From the NCBI GenBank assembly GCA_016793445.1, contig JAEUME010000005.1, positions 362,752-426,751 of the forward strand: a stretch of 64,000 nucleotides of DNA, in the 5' to 3' direction. The first letter of the stretch is position 1; every line of letters starts with the position of its first letter. A program made the translations under genes and the position numbers. This DNA comes from Hyphomicrobium sp. (lineage in GTDB: Bacteria > Pseudomonadota > Alphaproteobacteria > Rhizobiales > Hyphomicrobiaceae). The notes under the pieces were generated by a model that did no database searches, was not told the origin of the DNA, and worked only from the letters and a program-made list of their open reading frames with translations. This document shows, one piece after another, positions 1-9,234 of this stretch.

Positions 1-2
1 AT

Positions 3-509
3 TTTGCAATCTGGCTGCAGCATCTGCTGTCGCACAAGGTTCCGGTGCTATGGCGGCTGCATCAGGTCCACCACGCCGACCGCGACATCGATGTGACGAC
101 GGCGATCCGCTTTCACCCCGTTGAGATCGCGCTTTCGATGCTTTGGAAGATTGCGTGGGTCTTCGCGCTGGGCCCATCCGCGCTTGCCGTGGTGGTGTTC
201 GAAGTCATCCTCAATGGCTTTGCGATGTTCTCGCATGCAAATATCGCGTTGCCGGCGGGCGCCGACCGGATCTTACGCGCGCTGATCGTGACGCCCGACA
301 TGCATCGCGTGCATCATTCGGTTCTGCGGCGCGAGCACGACAGCAATTATGGCTTCAATCTTTCGGTTTGGGACCGCCTGTTCGGGACCTATACGGCGGA
401 GCCTGAAAAGGGTCACGAAAACATGACGATAGGGCTGGTCACTTATCAGGACGACAAACCTTCGCGATTGCTCTGGAGCCTGACGCTGCCGTTCCGCGGC
501 AGAAAGTGA
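3..509 (+). CDS. Sterol desaturase / fatty acid hydroxylase family protein, C-terminal part
   Basis: The frame is open from the window edge, so the N-terminus is missing. The visible part carries two histidine clusters of the membrane di-iron hydroxylase superfamily: HQVHH at the start and HRVHHS about 100 residues later, with hydrophobic stretches between them. The ending with a conserved N-Y-G-F-N-L-S-x-W-D-R-L-F-G-T-Y segment is characteristic of the sterol desaturase family. Such enzymes insert oxygen or double bonds into lipids in the membrane using a di-iron centre. The substrate cannot be told from the sequence. It lies 72 bp upstream of mepA on the same strand. Confidence 0.85.
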   Translation, partial: FAIWLQHLLSHKVPVLWRLHQVHHADRDIDVTTAIRFHPVEIALSMLWKIAWVFALGPSALAVVVFEVILNGFAMFSHANIALPAGADRILRALIVTPDMHRVHHSVLRREHDSNYGFNLSVWDRLFGTYTAEPEKGHENMTIGLVTYQDDKPSRLLWSLTLPFRGRK

Positions 510-581
510 AGCGCTGGAGCCCCATTTTGGTCGCAGAACAAGGTAGGATATACCGAATCGGAGATTTTCAGGGACGGGTTG

Positions 582-2078
582 ATGCGGGCCGGAAGGTACA
601 TTCTGGCGATCTTGATGGTCACGACGGGCGCGGTGATTGCGCGGCCCGATGACCTTCTGCCGCTGGCCTCCAAGATTGCTGCCCCGTTTACCGCGAAGGC
701 AAAGTTCATCGCGGCGCCTGAGGCTGTCGCGACGGTGCCTGCGCCCGCGCGCGTGCAGCCGTCTCAGGATCACAATCTGCCAAACTTCGTCAACACGCAG
801 CACGAACTGAATTTCCCCAGCACCACGCAAGAACAGCCCAAGCTGCCTGCCGCCAGCGATGCGCACGCTGTTGCGCCGGGCGCCGATAAGACGGATGCGG
901 CGGCGGCTCAAGCCGGCATCGTTGCCCCAATCGAGCCGGTCACATCCACGGGCAAGACACCGGCAGACACGAAGGCCGCGGCGTCCGACGCGCCCCCCAG
1001 TGATGTGGATCCGATCCAGGCGGCGCTCAACTCACGCGACGCGGGTGGTGGGCTGCAGCGTGTTGCGGAGGCCGCCGTTCCTGATCAGAACGAAGGCAAG
1101 GCGGGCGGTGCGCCCAAGCCGCTCGCGGCCAAGATGCTGTTTGGCAAAGTGAAGGGGCCCTCTCTGTTGCAGGCGCGCTCCATCGGCGCTTATTCGCGCG
1201 GTTGTCTGGCGGGTGGCGTGGCGTTGCCGGTGGATGGCCAGGCATGGCAAGCGATGCGGCTTTCGCGAAACCGGGTCTGGGGGCATCCCAGGCTGATCAA
1301 ATTGATCGAGACTCTCGCTGTTGCGTCCCGTGAAAAGGGTGACTGGCCGGGCTTGCTCGTGGGCGACATTTCGCAGCCGCGCGGCGGCCCGATGCTCACG
1401 GGCCACGCAAGCCATCAGTTGGGGCTCGATGCCGACATCTGGTTGACGCCGATGCCCGATCGCAAGCTCTCGGGCAAGGAGCGGGAGAATATGTCGGCCA
1501 CGTCGATGCTCGACAAGACGAGTCTCGCGGTCGATCCGAAGGTCTTTACCGAGAGGCAGGTGCGGTTGATCAAGCGGGCGGCGTCCTTCCCGCAGGTCGA
1601 GCGCGTTTTGGTGCACCCCGCCATCAAGAAGGCCCTGTGTGAGGCGGCAGGCAGCGATCGTGGCTGGCTTGGCAAGGTGCGGCCCTATTACGGGCACTAC
1701 TATCACATGCACATTCGTATCGGTTGCCCGTCCGATTCCGTTGGCTGCGTGCCGCAGCGGCCCACCACCGGGCAGGATGGTTGCGGCAAGGAGGTCGATG
1801 ATTGGCTCGCTCTGCTTGCCCGTCCACCCAAGCCGCCTGTGCCGGGCGCCAAGAAGCCGCCCCCGAAGCTGCCGCTCATGCTCTCGCAGTTACCCCCAGA
1901 CTGTAAGATGGTCCTGCAAAGCGGTGCGGACGGGATCAATATTCCGCCGGAAGCGCTGATTGAGCCGCCAAAGAAATCGGCGGCCCAGCAAACCGACGCC
2001 AAAGCGGCCAGCGTTGTCCTGAAGCCCGCAAAGGAGCGCAGGCCGCACGTGAAGCGCGAAGCCAAGGCGACGCATTGA
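582..2078 (+). CDS. mepA: Penicillin-insensitive murein endopeptidase MepA
   Basis: The 498-residue product should be a periplasmic zinc peptidase (family M74) cutting D-Ala-mDAP cross-links in peptidoglycan. The M74 core lies in the C-terminal two thirds. GHASHQLGLDADIW includes probable zinc ligands His278 and Asp285, and the HYYHMHIRI segment supplies the third histidine near residue 377. An N-terminal hydrophobic segment is a signal peptide. Residues about 30-190 are a low-complexity Ala/Pro/Lys-rich extension not found in E. coli MepA (about 270 residues), and the C-terminus is Pro/Lys-rich. The ATG at 582 is preferred over the adjoining TTG at 579. Confidence 0.93.
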   Translation: MRAGRYILAILMVTTGAVIARPDDLLPLASKIAAPFTAKAKFIAAPEAVATVPAPARVQPSQDHNLPNFVNTQHELNFPSTTQEQPKLPAASDAHAVAPGADKTDAAAAQAGIVAPIEPVTSTGKTPADTKAAASDAPPSDVDPIQAALNSRDAGGGLQRVAEAAVPDQNEGKAGGAPKPLAAKMLFGKVKGPSLLQARSIGAYSRGCLAGGVALPVDGQAWQAMRLSRNRVWGHPRLIKLIETLAVASREKGDWPGLLVGDISQPRGGPMLTGHASHQLGLDADIWLTPMPDRKLSGKERENMSATSMLDKTSLAVDPKVFTERQVRLIKRAASFPQVERVLVHPAIKKALCEAAGSDRGWLGKVRPYYGHYYHMHIRIGCPSDSVGCVPQRPTTGQDGCGKEVDDWLALLARPPKPPVPGAKKPPPKLPLMLSQLPPDCKMVLQSGADGINIPPEALIEPPKKSAAQQTDAKAASVVLKPAKERRPHVKREAKATH

Positions 2079-2105
2079 GCCTCAGCATTCGCGCGGGCTC
2101 ACGCT

Positions 2106-2759
2106 CTACCCCACCTTTTGCGGCAGAGGGCAGGTGATGCCTGTTCCGCCGAGCCCGCAGTAGCCGCCGGGAACCTTGGCGAGATACTGCTGATGATAAT
2201 CTTCCGCGAAGTAGAAGGCTGGGGCGGGTGCGATCTCGGTCGTGATCGTCCCATGTCCTGCTTTGGCCAGAGCGGCCGCATACATGTCACGCGACGCCTG
2301 AGCCGCTTTCAACTGCGCGTCCGCCGTCGTGTAGATGGCCGAGCGGTACTGCGTGCCGATGTCGTTGCCCTGGCGATAGCCTTGCGTGGGATCGTGCGAC
2401 TCCCAGAACGTCTTGAGCAGCGCCTCGAACGCAATCTTCGCCGGATCGTAGACGACCAGCACCGACTCGGTATGGCCAGTCCTGCCCGTGCAGACCTCCT
2501 CGTAGGTCGGATTGGGCGTGGAGCCGCCCTGGTAGCCAACGGCCGTGACCCAGATGCCGTCTCCCCGCGTCCAGAAAGCGCGCTCCGCCCCCCAGAAACA
2601 ACCCAGTGCGAAATAGACCTGTTCGAAGCCCGCCGGGTATGGGGGTTTCAACGGACGATGAAGTACGAAATGCTCCGCCGCCGTGGGCAGCGGCGTGGTG
2701 CGGCCGGGCAAAGCCTCGGCAGGCGTTGGCATCGCGGGGGACCGGCTGGAAAACAACAT
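2106..2759 (-). CDS. msrA: Peptide-methionine (S)-S-oxide reductase MsrA
   Basis: This enzyme repairs S-oxidised methionine in proteins. The catalytic motif GCFWG is present with Cys54, followed by the family's YQGG and the [13 protein letters not shown] (here [10 protein letters not shown]) block. The frame could start at 2837, but ATG at 2759 has AGGAA nine bases upstream and gives 217 residues beginning [20 protein letters not shown], which aligns with the known start of E. coli MsrA (212 residues). It converges with mepA, leaving only 27 bp between the stop codons. No MsrB lies in the window. Confidence 0.96.
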   Translation of the reverse strand: MLFSSRSPAMPTPAEALPGRTTPLPTAAEHFVLHRPLKPPYPAGFEQVYFALGCFWGAERAFWTRGDGIWVTAVGYQGGSTPNPTYEEVCTGRTGHTESVLVVYDPAKIAFEALLKTFWESHDPTQGYRQGNDIGTQYRSAIYTTADAQLKAAQASRDMYAAALAKAGHGTITTEIAPAPAFYFAEDYHQQYLAKVPGGYCGLGGTGITCPLPQKVG

Positions 2760-2926
2760 AGCTGAAGGTTCCTGCTGTGATTCAAGGGCTTGTCTCGTAC
2801 CTGAATTACGTGCCAGGGGGCTTGAAGTTACACGCAAAAGCCGCTGTCTTGTTCAAAAGTTCGTGCATAGTGGCGCAACCGGCGGGTCGGGTACCTGAAA
2901 CACCGTCAGCCGCAAAATGAACGATT

Positions 2927-3811
2927 ATGCGCAAAGCGGGGCAAGAGCACGCGATGGCTGGCGAAACGGGCAGCATGGAAATTTCGCAGCCGGAGATCGG
3001 CGCCGCATCGGCAGACGAGCTTCGTGCGCAGGCGCCGCGCGGCCGGGCCCGCGTGCTGGCCACCCGGCTTGCCGCGCAAGCCCAGCAGCGCCGCGACCGC
3101 ACCGATTACGGCGTGAGCGCACTGCGCCAGACGTTCTTCGCCTTGTGTCTGCTGGCGCTGATGCCCTTTGCCATCGGATTGGCCGTCATGATCGGGCGTC
3201 GCGCCGGCGATGGGCTTTGGTACGACCTTCCCGCGCTCGCCGTGCTTGCGGTGGGGCTGGGCGCGGTGATGACGATGCTCACACTCGAACTGCTCTTTTG
3301 CGTGCGCTCCCGCCTGGTGCTCGGCAAGATGGCTGTGCGGTTCACGCTGCCGAAGAATGGCGCGGCCGTGCCGCTGTGGAGCTATGCCAGTCACGACATT
3401 CCCTATCACACGATCAGAGGCGTGGAGCTGCGCCGGGAAGTGTTCGGCGGCAAAATCGCGCCCGTACTGCTGCGCGGGCTCGTCATCAAAACCAAGGACA
3501 ATAAGGAGATCGTCGCCGGGCACACCCAGGAGGGGTTTGACGATCCCGCCTTTCCGTATGCAATTATTGGCGAGCAGATCGCCGCGCGCGCGGCTGTCCC
3601 TTTTGTGGATCAGCGCACGATCTGGCTGCGCAGCCGCGCCGATCGCGCGCTGGAGTATATTTCGCAGTACGATACGGAGACCTACATTCTCGATCCGGCG
3701 GAGGCAGAGCGGCTCAACACCGCGCATCGCAGGATCATGCTTGGGCTGTGCAGTGCGCTGGCGGCAATCGTTCTGCTTGGGCTTCTGGCAGAACTTGCGG
3801 GACGATCCTAG
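2927..3811 (+). CDS. Conserved membrane protein of unknown function
   Basis: I do not recognise a family. The 294-residue product has an N-terminal polar, Arg/Ala-rich region of about 65 residues, two adjacent membrane segments (about 70-92 and 103-126), a soluble middle region of about 130 residues with beta-rich character (a bPH-like fold is possible but unproven), and a final membrane segment near 272-290. This arrangement places the middle region on one face of the membrane. ATG codons at 2927, 2954 and 2975 are all possible starts. It stands alone, convergent with the next gene. Confidence 0.7.
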   Translation: MRKAGQEHAMAGETGSMEISQPEIGAASADELRAQAPRGRARVLATRLAAQAQQRRDRTDYGVSALRQTFFALCLLALMPFAIGLAVMIGRRAGDGLWYDLPALAVLAVGLGAVMTMLTLELLFCVRSRLVLGKMAVRFTLPKNGAAVPLWSYASHDIPYHTIRGVELRREVFGGKIAPVLLRGLVIKTKDNKEIVAGHTQEGFDDPAFPYAIIGEQIAARAAVPFVDQRTIWLRSRADRALEYISQYDTETYILDPAEAERLNTAHRRIMLGLCSALAAIVLLGLLAELAGRS

Positions 3812-3836
3812 AGTGCGTGCGCTACCCTCACCGGAG

Positions 3837-4313
3837 TCAATTGACGAAAACGCGGACCTTGTGACGGCGGCGGGAGGCGTAGCCGCAAATCGCGCTGATC
3901 AGAAGAAACACGATGAAGGTCGGCATTGCGAACAGCGCGGCGCCCCAGTTGTTCCAGGCTGAGTCGCCTAGCGTCTGGGCGACACCGGACCGCACGGCGG
4001 CGAGCACGGAGGGCGCCAGCTGGGAAAGATGGCCGCTGAGCGAGGTGAAGCCGGAACCGGGCCGGGAGAAATCCGCCACCAGCGCAATGACGGCGATAAG
4101 CGCCGCAACGCCGGCGAGAAACCGCAGCATGGCGCGGGGCCGTGTCTCCTGGCCGGTGAGGCCGACCACCAGGGCGGCGAGGAGGGCGCCGGCGCAGACC
4201 TGTATGAGCCAGGAATCGGTCACAAAGCCTTCGCTACGCCACTCCCAGAGCGCAGCAAGCCCGGCGGCGACGGCGATGAAGGCCAGAAACTTGAGAAAGC
4301 GTTGCGCGGTCAT
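3837..4313 (-). CDS. Small four-helix membrane protein of unknown function
   Basis: The 158-residue product shows four hydrophobic segments (about residues 5-22, 35-52, 63-80 and 128-146) with a short extracytoplasmic or cytoplasmic loop between the third and fourth, and a basic tail RRRHKVRV. I see no catalytic motif and no family signature. It converges with the previous gene (25 bp between stops). The ATG at 4313 has only a weak ribosome binding site. Confidence 0.65.
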   Translation of the reverse strand: MTAQRFLKFLAFIAVAAGLAALWEWRSEGFVTDSWLIQVCAGALLAALVVGLTGQETRPRAMLRFLAGVAALIAVIALVADFSRPGSGFTSLSGHLSQLAPSVLAAVRSGVAQTLGDSAWNNWGAALFAMPTFIVFLLISAICGYASRRRHKVRVFVN

Positions 4314-4434
4314 GGTGGCTCGTGATCATTTGAAATCGACGCCATACTCTCACCGGAACAGGCCACCATTGCGGCGTATTAGCCCAGTCCGTCAAGGGCT
4401 CGCCGCCCGGGTGGTGGGGATGGCGGTCAAGTGG

Positions 4435-4462
4435 TTGCGCTTGAGCCCGGCCTGGGTATAGT
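4435..4462 (+). promoter_or_regulatory. Candidate sigma-70 promoter of tRNA-Ser
   Basis: TTGCGC (4435-4440) and TATAGT (4457-4462) are 16 bp apart, and the tRNA begins 21 bp after the -10 box. Spacing and position fit a tRNA promoter; the match is by eye. Confidence 0.5.
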
Positions 4463-4482
4463 GCGCGCCGTTCCCTTCATCA

Positions 4483-4572
4483 GGAGAGATGGCCGAGTGG
4501 TTGAAGGCGCACGCCTGGAACGCGTGTAGGCTCGTAAGGGTCTCGTGGGTTCGAATCCCACTCTCTCCGCCA
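4483..4572 (+). tRNA. tRNA-Ser (anticodon GGA)
   Basis: A 90-base class II tRNA. The acceptor stem GGAGAGA pairs with TCTCTCC, followed by G and an encoded CCA. The anticodon arm is CACGC-CTGGAAC-GCGTG, which gives anticodon GGA. A long variable arm typical of serine tRNA follows, then a TGGGTTCGAATCCCA T-arm. The gene lies at the edge of a region with remnants of mobile DNA. Confidence 0.97.
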
Positions 4573-4646
4573 CAACATATTGATTTTAAACGCTTTTTCG
4601 TGATTCTGGGCGAGATCCGAACTCTGTCCGTAATTCCCGCGAGTTA
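4548..4646 (+). repeat. tRNA-Ser 3' end plus flank, copy A of a degenerate direct repeat
   Basis: The T-arm, acceptor end and about 74 bp downstream resemble 11364-11463. Shared blocks include GTTCG, CCGCCAC, TATTGAT, TTTAAA, GGGCGAG, TGTCCGT and CGCG(A/G)GTTA in the same order, with roughly 70% agreement by eye. This is what a tRNA-targeted insertion leaves at its two ends, but it could also be an old tRNA gene copy. Confidence 0.5.
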
Positions 4647-4800
4647 CACCGGCCCGAACAGTGCGGCCCGACGCAGAGACCACTTTGGTGCCGGTTTGGT
4701 GGTGCTGCGCCAGCCAAAGTCTCCTATCAAGTTTCGAGTGGTACCGTTGTCGGCGTCCGAGCGCCGGACTTCCGTGGATGGCTGTGCCGGAAATAGTTAC

Positions 4801-4940
4801 GCGCCGTCGAGGATGGCAGCTAATTCGCGGGGCTGGCGTCCCTGGATAATCGCATTGGTGATTTCCGGTGCGAGGAATCAAGCGTAGCACGCGGGTGAAG
4901 TGGGATCGGCTCAGCCCAGCCTCGTCGGGTCGTTGCGATG
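4801..4940 (-). pseudogene. Remnant of a serine recombinase C-terminal segment
   Basis: Read on the minus strand, one frame gives AGLSRSHFTRVLRL and, after a frameshift near 4871, another gives APEITNAIIQGRQPRELAAIL. Together these match the helix-turn-helix tail typical of many alphaproteobacterial recombinases (the LAPxIxxAIxxGRQP signature, from general knowledge of the family). No catalytic domain remains. It lies just downstream of tRNA-Ser, as expected for the scar of an integrated element. I see nothing else in 4941-5087. Confidence 0.45.
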
Positions 4941-5087
4941 TGACAGATAAGCTGCGTTCGATGCGGAGCGGCGGCTCCGCTTGATGAGAGACTGGCTGAT
5001 GCGGCGTGCGCACGCCCGTTTTGTTGGCATGGGTCGGTGACATGAGTTCGCCGCCACCAGACCGCCCTGATCGCTCAGTGCGCCGGC

Positions 5088-7094
5088 TCAGGCGGCTTCG
5101 GGGAGCCAGATCGTGAAGGTGGTGCCTTTGCCGGGCTCGCTTTCGACCGAGATCGTGCCACCCTGTCGCGCGACCAGTTCCCGGCTTATGGACAAGCCCA
5201 GTCCGGTGCCGCTCCGTTGTTTGGTGGTGAAGAACGCGTCGAAGATGCGCGCCTTCACGTCCTCGCTCATGCCGATGCCGGTATCGGTCACGTCGATCGC
5301 AACGCCGGCGCACCCCTCGCGATCCTCGTCACGCGTTCGCAAGATCAGGCGTCCGCCGTCGGGCATGGCATGGATGGCGTTGATCATCAAATTGACCAGC
5401 ACCTGTTGCAGGGCCGTTCGGTTCATGAGCACGGTGCGCCGTGCGCCGCCCTCGCGCACGACGTCGATGCTGGCGTTGTTCAGGAGGTGCCGGATCAGCG
5501 GCAGGCAATCCGCGATGACGTCATCCGCCGCATGGCGCTCGACATAGCCCGCGTATTCCTCGGGCTTGGCGAACTGCAGCAGGCGCATGACGATCTGGCT
5601 CATGCGCTGGATCTGCTCGTCGAGCAGACGGAACTCGGCTTCAGCTAACGCCGCCTTGCTGCCCATGAGTGCGCGCACGACCTCCAGGTTTCCTTGCATC
5701 ACCGCGATCGGATTGTTGATCTCATGGGCAACGCCCGCGGTGATTTCGCCGATCGTCGCCAACTTCTCCGACATCACGAGCTGTCGCATCGTCGCCTCGA
5801 GCTGGCGGTTGGCGGCCTCAAGCTCGTGCGTGCGCTCTGCCACACGGGTGTTCAGATCCTCATTCCAGCCGCGGAGCTGACGATCGCGCTGCTGTAGCAG
5901 ATCGAGCAGACGATCGAGTTGCGTCGCGACGCGGCCAATTTCGTCGCCGGTCGTGACGGCTCCGGTCCGCGCGTCGAAATCACCGGCCTCGACGCGGCCG
6001 ATCGCCTTCGTCATGCGTTCCAGTGGCTGGAAGATGGCCCCCGCCCAACGCAGGAAGATCGGAATGCTCAAAGCGGCAACGGCGAGAAAAGCGGCGGCGA
6101 TAATAAGGAGCGTTCTCTGCCGGTCCTCGACGAAGGGCGCCTCCAGAAAGCCAGCGTAGAGCATGCCGACGCGTTTCCCGAAGCTATCCGTGATCGGCTC
6201 GTAGGCCGAGATGAACCAGTCGTTGACGACGAAGGCCCGGTCGCGCCAGGTCTCGCCCCGGTCGAGCACGGCAGAGCGGACCGATGCAGATGCGCGTGTT
6301 CCCACGGCGCGCAACCCTTCAAACAGGCGCACGTTCGTGCTGATGCGCACGTCGTCGAGGAAGATCGTGGCGGTGCCCCGGCTGCCTTCGGGCAGGCTGC
6401 CCTCGCGATAAACGAGTTCATTGATGGTGTCGATGAAGTCGAGGTTGTTGTTGAGGAGCTGCCCAGCGACCAGAACCCCCCGGTGTCCGCCGGCCAACGT
6501 TACCGGCGTCGCCGCGTGCACAACCAGCCCGCGTGTTTCCTCACTGCGATCCGTTGCGACGGCATTGGGCGTCGCCACGAGTTTGAGACGCGCGCGCTGC
6601 ACCAGATCCGGTCCGAACACGGCGAGATCATCGCTGTCGAAGACATCGATCGATGCGAGCGGCCTATCCTTCCGTGCCGCAGTCACGACCGGCCAGTCTA
6701 CCATCGGCGAACCCGTCAAGGGACGGGCCGACGCGATCGGCCGAAGGTTGTCATCCATAAGGTAGAGAAAGTCGAAGCCGAGGGCCGTGAGGGTTTCCTC
6801 GAGAAGACCGTCGAGCGGTGTGCCGGACTGTTCAGCATCACGGAAGCGAGTCGACGCCGCGAATGCGGCAGCCTTCTCCTGGGTCGTGGCCAGGATGCGG
6901 GCCAGATACTGGTGCGCGATGGTAAGGTCGCCGCTCGCCTTGGAGACCAGGGCCGCGTTGAGGTTCGCGTTCCATCGATAGGTGGCGATGCCGAGCAACA
7001 GCGGCATCGCTACCAGGGTCGGGAAGAGCGCTATGGCCAGCAGGCGGAAGCGGACGGATGGCCGTATGGCGTGCTGTTCGGTGGTGTTGGACAT
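5088..7094 (-). CDS. Membrane sensor histidine kinase with periplasmic cache-type domain
   Basis: The 668-residue product has a first membrane segment (about 17-39), a large periplasmic region (about 45-325) fitting a double-cache sensor, a second membrane segment (about 328-349), a HAMP linker (350-403), a coiled segment, the dimerisation/phosphoacceptor helix GVAHEINNP with His457, and an HATPase domain with N box near 567-575, DTGIGM G1 box near 604-609 and GTGLGLS G2 box near 629-635. It probably senses a small carboxylate and phosphorylates the NtrC-type regulator encoded at 9308-10690. It is on the same strand as that regulator and the transporter between them, 263 bp downstream of the latter, so it may have its own promoter. 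Confidence 0.93.
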   Translation of the reverse strand: MSNTTEQHAIRPSVRFRLLAIALFPTLVAMPLLLGIATYRWNANLNAALVSKASGDLTIAHQYLARILATTQEKAAAFAASTRFRDAEQSGTPLDGLLEETLTALGFDFLYLMDDNLRPIASARPLTGSPMVDWPVVTAARKDRPLASIDVFDSDDLAVFGPDLVQRARLKLVATPNAVATDRSEETRGLVVHAATPVTLAGGHRGVLVAGQLLNNNLDFIDTINELVYREGSLPEGSRGTATIFLDDVRISTNVRLFEGLRAVGTRASASVRSAVLDRGETWRDRAFVVNDWFISAYEPITDSFGKRVGMLYAGFLEAPFVEDRQRTLLIIAAAFLAVAALSIPIFLRWAGAIFQPLERMTKAIGRVEAGDFDARTGAVTTGDEIGRVATQLDRLLDLLQQRDRQLRGWNEDLNTRVAERTHELEAANRQLEATMRQLVMSEKLATIGEITAGVAHEINNPIAVMQGNLEVVRALMGSKAALAEAEFRLLDEQIQRMSQIVMRLLQFAKPEEYAGYVERHAADDVIADCLPLIRHLLNNASIDVVREGGARRTVLMNRTALQQVLVNLMINAIHAMPDGGRLILRTRDEDREGCAGVAIDVTDTGIGMSEDVKARIFDAFFTTKQRSGTGLGLSISRELVARQGGTISVESEPGKGTTFTIWLPEAA

Positions 7095-7306
7095 GGCAAG
7101 CTGCCGGTTCGAAGCAAACGTCGTGCTGCATTCTCAGTCTCGCCCCTATCCGGTCAATAGCGGCCGTTCATCGCCGAGCCGGCTTCCACGGACCCTGGCT
7201 GGGATTGCGCCGTCAGAACTTCGCGGCGGCGACCCTGATCGCTGCTGCATTGCGGGATCGCAGCTTGAGCCATGCTGTCACCGCTCCGAGGCTGGAGCCA
7301 AGGGTG

Positions 7307-7331
7307 GGGGGCGGCCCGATGGGCCACCCCC
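7307..7331 (-). terminator. GC-rich hairpin after the OFA transporter gene
   Basis: GGGGGCGGCCC (7307-7317) can pair with GGGCCACCCCC (7321-7331) with one non-Watson-Crick position and a 3-base loop. It is 27 bp past the transporter stop on the minus strand. No U-tract follows, so it may be an RNA-stabilising hairpin or an inefficient terminator. Confidence 0.4.
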
Positions 7332-7357
7332 ATTTGCCTTGCGGCCTGCGATGACGC

Positions 7358-9061
7358 CTAGAACAAGGTCAGCGTTTTGACGAACGTGTTCCAGATGCCC
7401 CACGCGAGCGGCACGCCGACGAGCATCCACAGCAACGCGCCCTTGGCATCGAGACCGCCCTTGCCGATCCCGAACGAGCCGGTCGCAGTCGTCGCGCTCG
7501 GCGATTGAGAGAGCTTAGCCCGCTCCGCCGCGACGTCCTTATCGCTCATGTGCCACTTCGGATTGACCGGCCGCACGAGCAGGTTGGCGATGAACCCGAT
7601 CACGAGGAGACCGGCCAGGATGTAGAAAATAGCGCCGTAGATCTGGTCCGGCGGTACGCCGGCTGCGGCCCGCGTGTCGTGCAGGTAGTTGACGATCACC
7701 GGTCCGAGTACGCCGGCCGTCGACCACGCGGTAAGCAGCCGTCCGTGGATGGCGCCTACGAACTGCGTGCCGAAAATGTCGGCCAGGTACGCCGGGATGG
7801 TGGAGAAGCCACCGCCATACGTCGAGGCGATGACGCAAAACGCCAGCACGAACACGGCCAGCCATTTGCCTTCGGCAGCGAAGGCCGCCAGCAGGTAAAG
7901 CGCGATTCCAGAAACGAAAAACAGGAAGTATGTGTACTTGCGTCCGAGAAGGTCGGAGCCCGAGGCCCAGGCGAAACGTCCGAAGATGTTGAACAGCGAA
8001 ATGAGACCGACGAAGCCCGCCGCGACCGCTGCGGCGGCGCTGGCCAAGGCGCCATTCGTCATCATCTCGCTGTAGCCCACCCCCGGCTCGCCGACCAGCA
8101 AGCCACCGAACGTCTCCTGCAGCATGGGCGATGCCGCGCCGATGATGCCGATGGTGGCCGAGACGTTCATGCACAGCATCAGCCACAACAGCCAGAACTG
8201 CGGTGTCTTGTGTGCGTTGTTGAGGTGCACGTGCTTCGACGTGATCATGGCGTTGGTTGTGGCGGGCGGTGTCCAGCCTTCCGGCTTCCAGCCGTTCGGC
8301 GGAACGCGGTAGCCGAACGTGCCCATCAGCATGAATATGACGTAGATCGCGGCCATGGCGACGAACGTCGCGGCGACGCCCGGATCGCTGTTCGTCTTGA
8401 AAGTATTCATCAGGAGCGTGCCGAGTGGCGAGCCGAGCATGGCGCCGCCGCCGAAGCCCATGATCGCCATGCCGGTGGCCATCCCGCGCCGATCGGGGAA
8501 CCATTTGATCAGCGTCGACACTGGCGAGATGTAGCCGAGCCCGAGGCCAATGCCCCCGATGATGCCGGAGCCGAGCCACAGCATCCACAGTTGGTGCAGG
8601 TGGATGCCGAGCGCCGAGAACAGCAAGCCGCCGCACCAGCACAGGGTCGCGACGAGCCCTGCCTTGCGGGGGCCCGCCCGTTCCAGCCAGGCGCCAAAGA
8701 TCGCGGCGGAGACACCGAGCATCACGAAGAAGAACGTATACATCCAGCCGAGGTCGAACTGGCTCCAGTTGCAGTCCGTGGCCGTCAAGGCCCTCAGAGT
8801 GCCGAGCGCCTTCTCGCTGAACGTGGTTGCGCCGGCCGAGCAACTCGGCAGCGCTTTGCCATCGGCTCCGACGAGCGCCCCTTCCAGGGGTTTCCAAAAC
8901 ACGGAAAAGCCGTAGGCCATGCCGATGCACAGGTGGATGCAGAGCGCGGCCGGTGGAACGTGCCAACGATTGAAGCCGGCTCCGGCGACGATTCTTTCGC
9001 GGTCGAGCAGACCGGTCGTGGTGCGTGCGGACAAACCAGGATTTGATACTGTCACAGTCAT
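7358..9061 (-). CDS. OFA-family (oxalate/formate antiporter-like) MFS transporter
   Basis: The 567-residue inner-membrane protein has about twelve membrane segments and the OFA-type N-terminus (HVPPAALCIHLCIGMAYGFS). The loop after helix 2 contains GAWLERAGPRKAG and there is WFPDRRGMATG between helices 4 and 5; both are characteristic of the oxalate:formate antiporter family. It is longer than the classic oxalate antiporter (about 418 residues) because of a Cys-containing insert near residues 70-105 and an extra C-terminal helix. The substrate is probably a small carboxylate such as oxalate, formate or a related acid, which is inferred. GGGAGAAGG precedes the ATG. A sigma-54 promoter with paired upstream dyads lies at 9167-9271, so expression is probably under the flanking two-component system. 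Confidence 0.88.
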   Translation of the reverse strand: MTVTVSNPGLSARTTTGLLDRERIVAGAGFNRWHVPPAALCIHLCIGMAYGFSVFWKPLEGALVGADGKALPSCSAGATTFSEKALGTLRALTATDCNWSQFDLGWMYTFFFVMLGVSAAIFGAWLERAGPRKAGLVATLCWCGGLLFSALGIHLHQLWMLWLGSGIIGGIGLGLGYISPVSTLIKWFPDRRGMATGMAIMGFGGGAMLGSPLGTLLMNTFKTNSDPGVAATFVAMAAIYVIFMLMGTFGYRVPPNGWKPEGWTPPATTNAMITSKHVHLNNAHKTPQFWLLWLMLCMNVSATIGIIGAASPMLQETFGGLLVGEPGVGYSEMMTNGALASAAAAVAAGFVGLISLFNIFGRFAWASGSDLLGRKYTYFLFFVSGIALYLLAAFAAEGKWLAVFVLAFCVIASTYGGGFSTIPAYLADIFGTQFVGAIHGRLLTAWSTAGVLGPVIVNYLHDTRAAAGVPPDQIYGAIFYILAGLLVIGFIANLLVRPVNPKWHMSDKDVAAERAKLSQSPSATTATGSFGIGKGGLDAKGALLWMLVGVPLAWGIWNTFVKTLTLF

Positions 9062-9166
9062 GCCTTCTCCCTATTGGTCGCGAACACGTGCGTGTTCGGC
9101 TGCGCCATAGAGGTCGGCTCGTCTTCGAAAACGGATGCGCGAGCCTTCTGCCTCTGCGAAGCCCAT

Positions 9167-9183
9167 AGCAACTGTCGGGCCAA
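9167..9183 (-). promoter_or_regulatory. Sigma-54 (-24/-12) promoter of the OFA transporter
   Basis: On the minus strand the sequence is TTGGCCCGACAGTTGCT. It matches the TTGGCACG-N4-TTGCT consensus at all positions but one, with the required 10 bp between GG and GC. The predicted start of transcription is near 9156, giving a leader of about 95 bases before the ATG at 9061. Confidence 0.75.
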
Positions 9184-9234
9184 TTTCGATCGATAGGGAT
9201 TTCAATGCGTTACGGGTATACGCCCGCGGCATGA

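Noticed and set aside
4480..5313. Minus-strand frame of 277 codons running through tRNA-Ser
   Set aside because: Its end is the antisense of the tRNA and its start lies in the kinase gene; only the recombinase-like middle is meaningful, and that is frameshifted.
7113..7128. Minus-strand CAGCACGACGTTTGCT upstream of the histidine kinase as a sigma-54 promoter
   Set aside because: The essential GG is AG, and the start would be only about 8 bases before the ATG.
7505..9046. Long plus-strand open frame opposite the OFA transporter (513 codons), and similar long frames opposite the histidine kinase (5919-7160) and phaC (45081-46313)
   Set aside because: They mirror high-GC codon use of clearly homologous genes on the other strand, are rich in Arg/His/Asp without domains, and have no ribosome binding sites.
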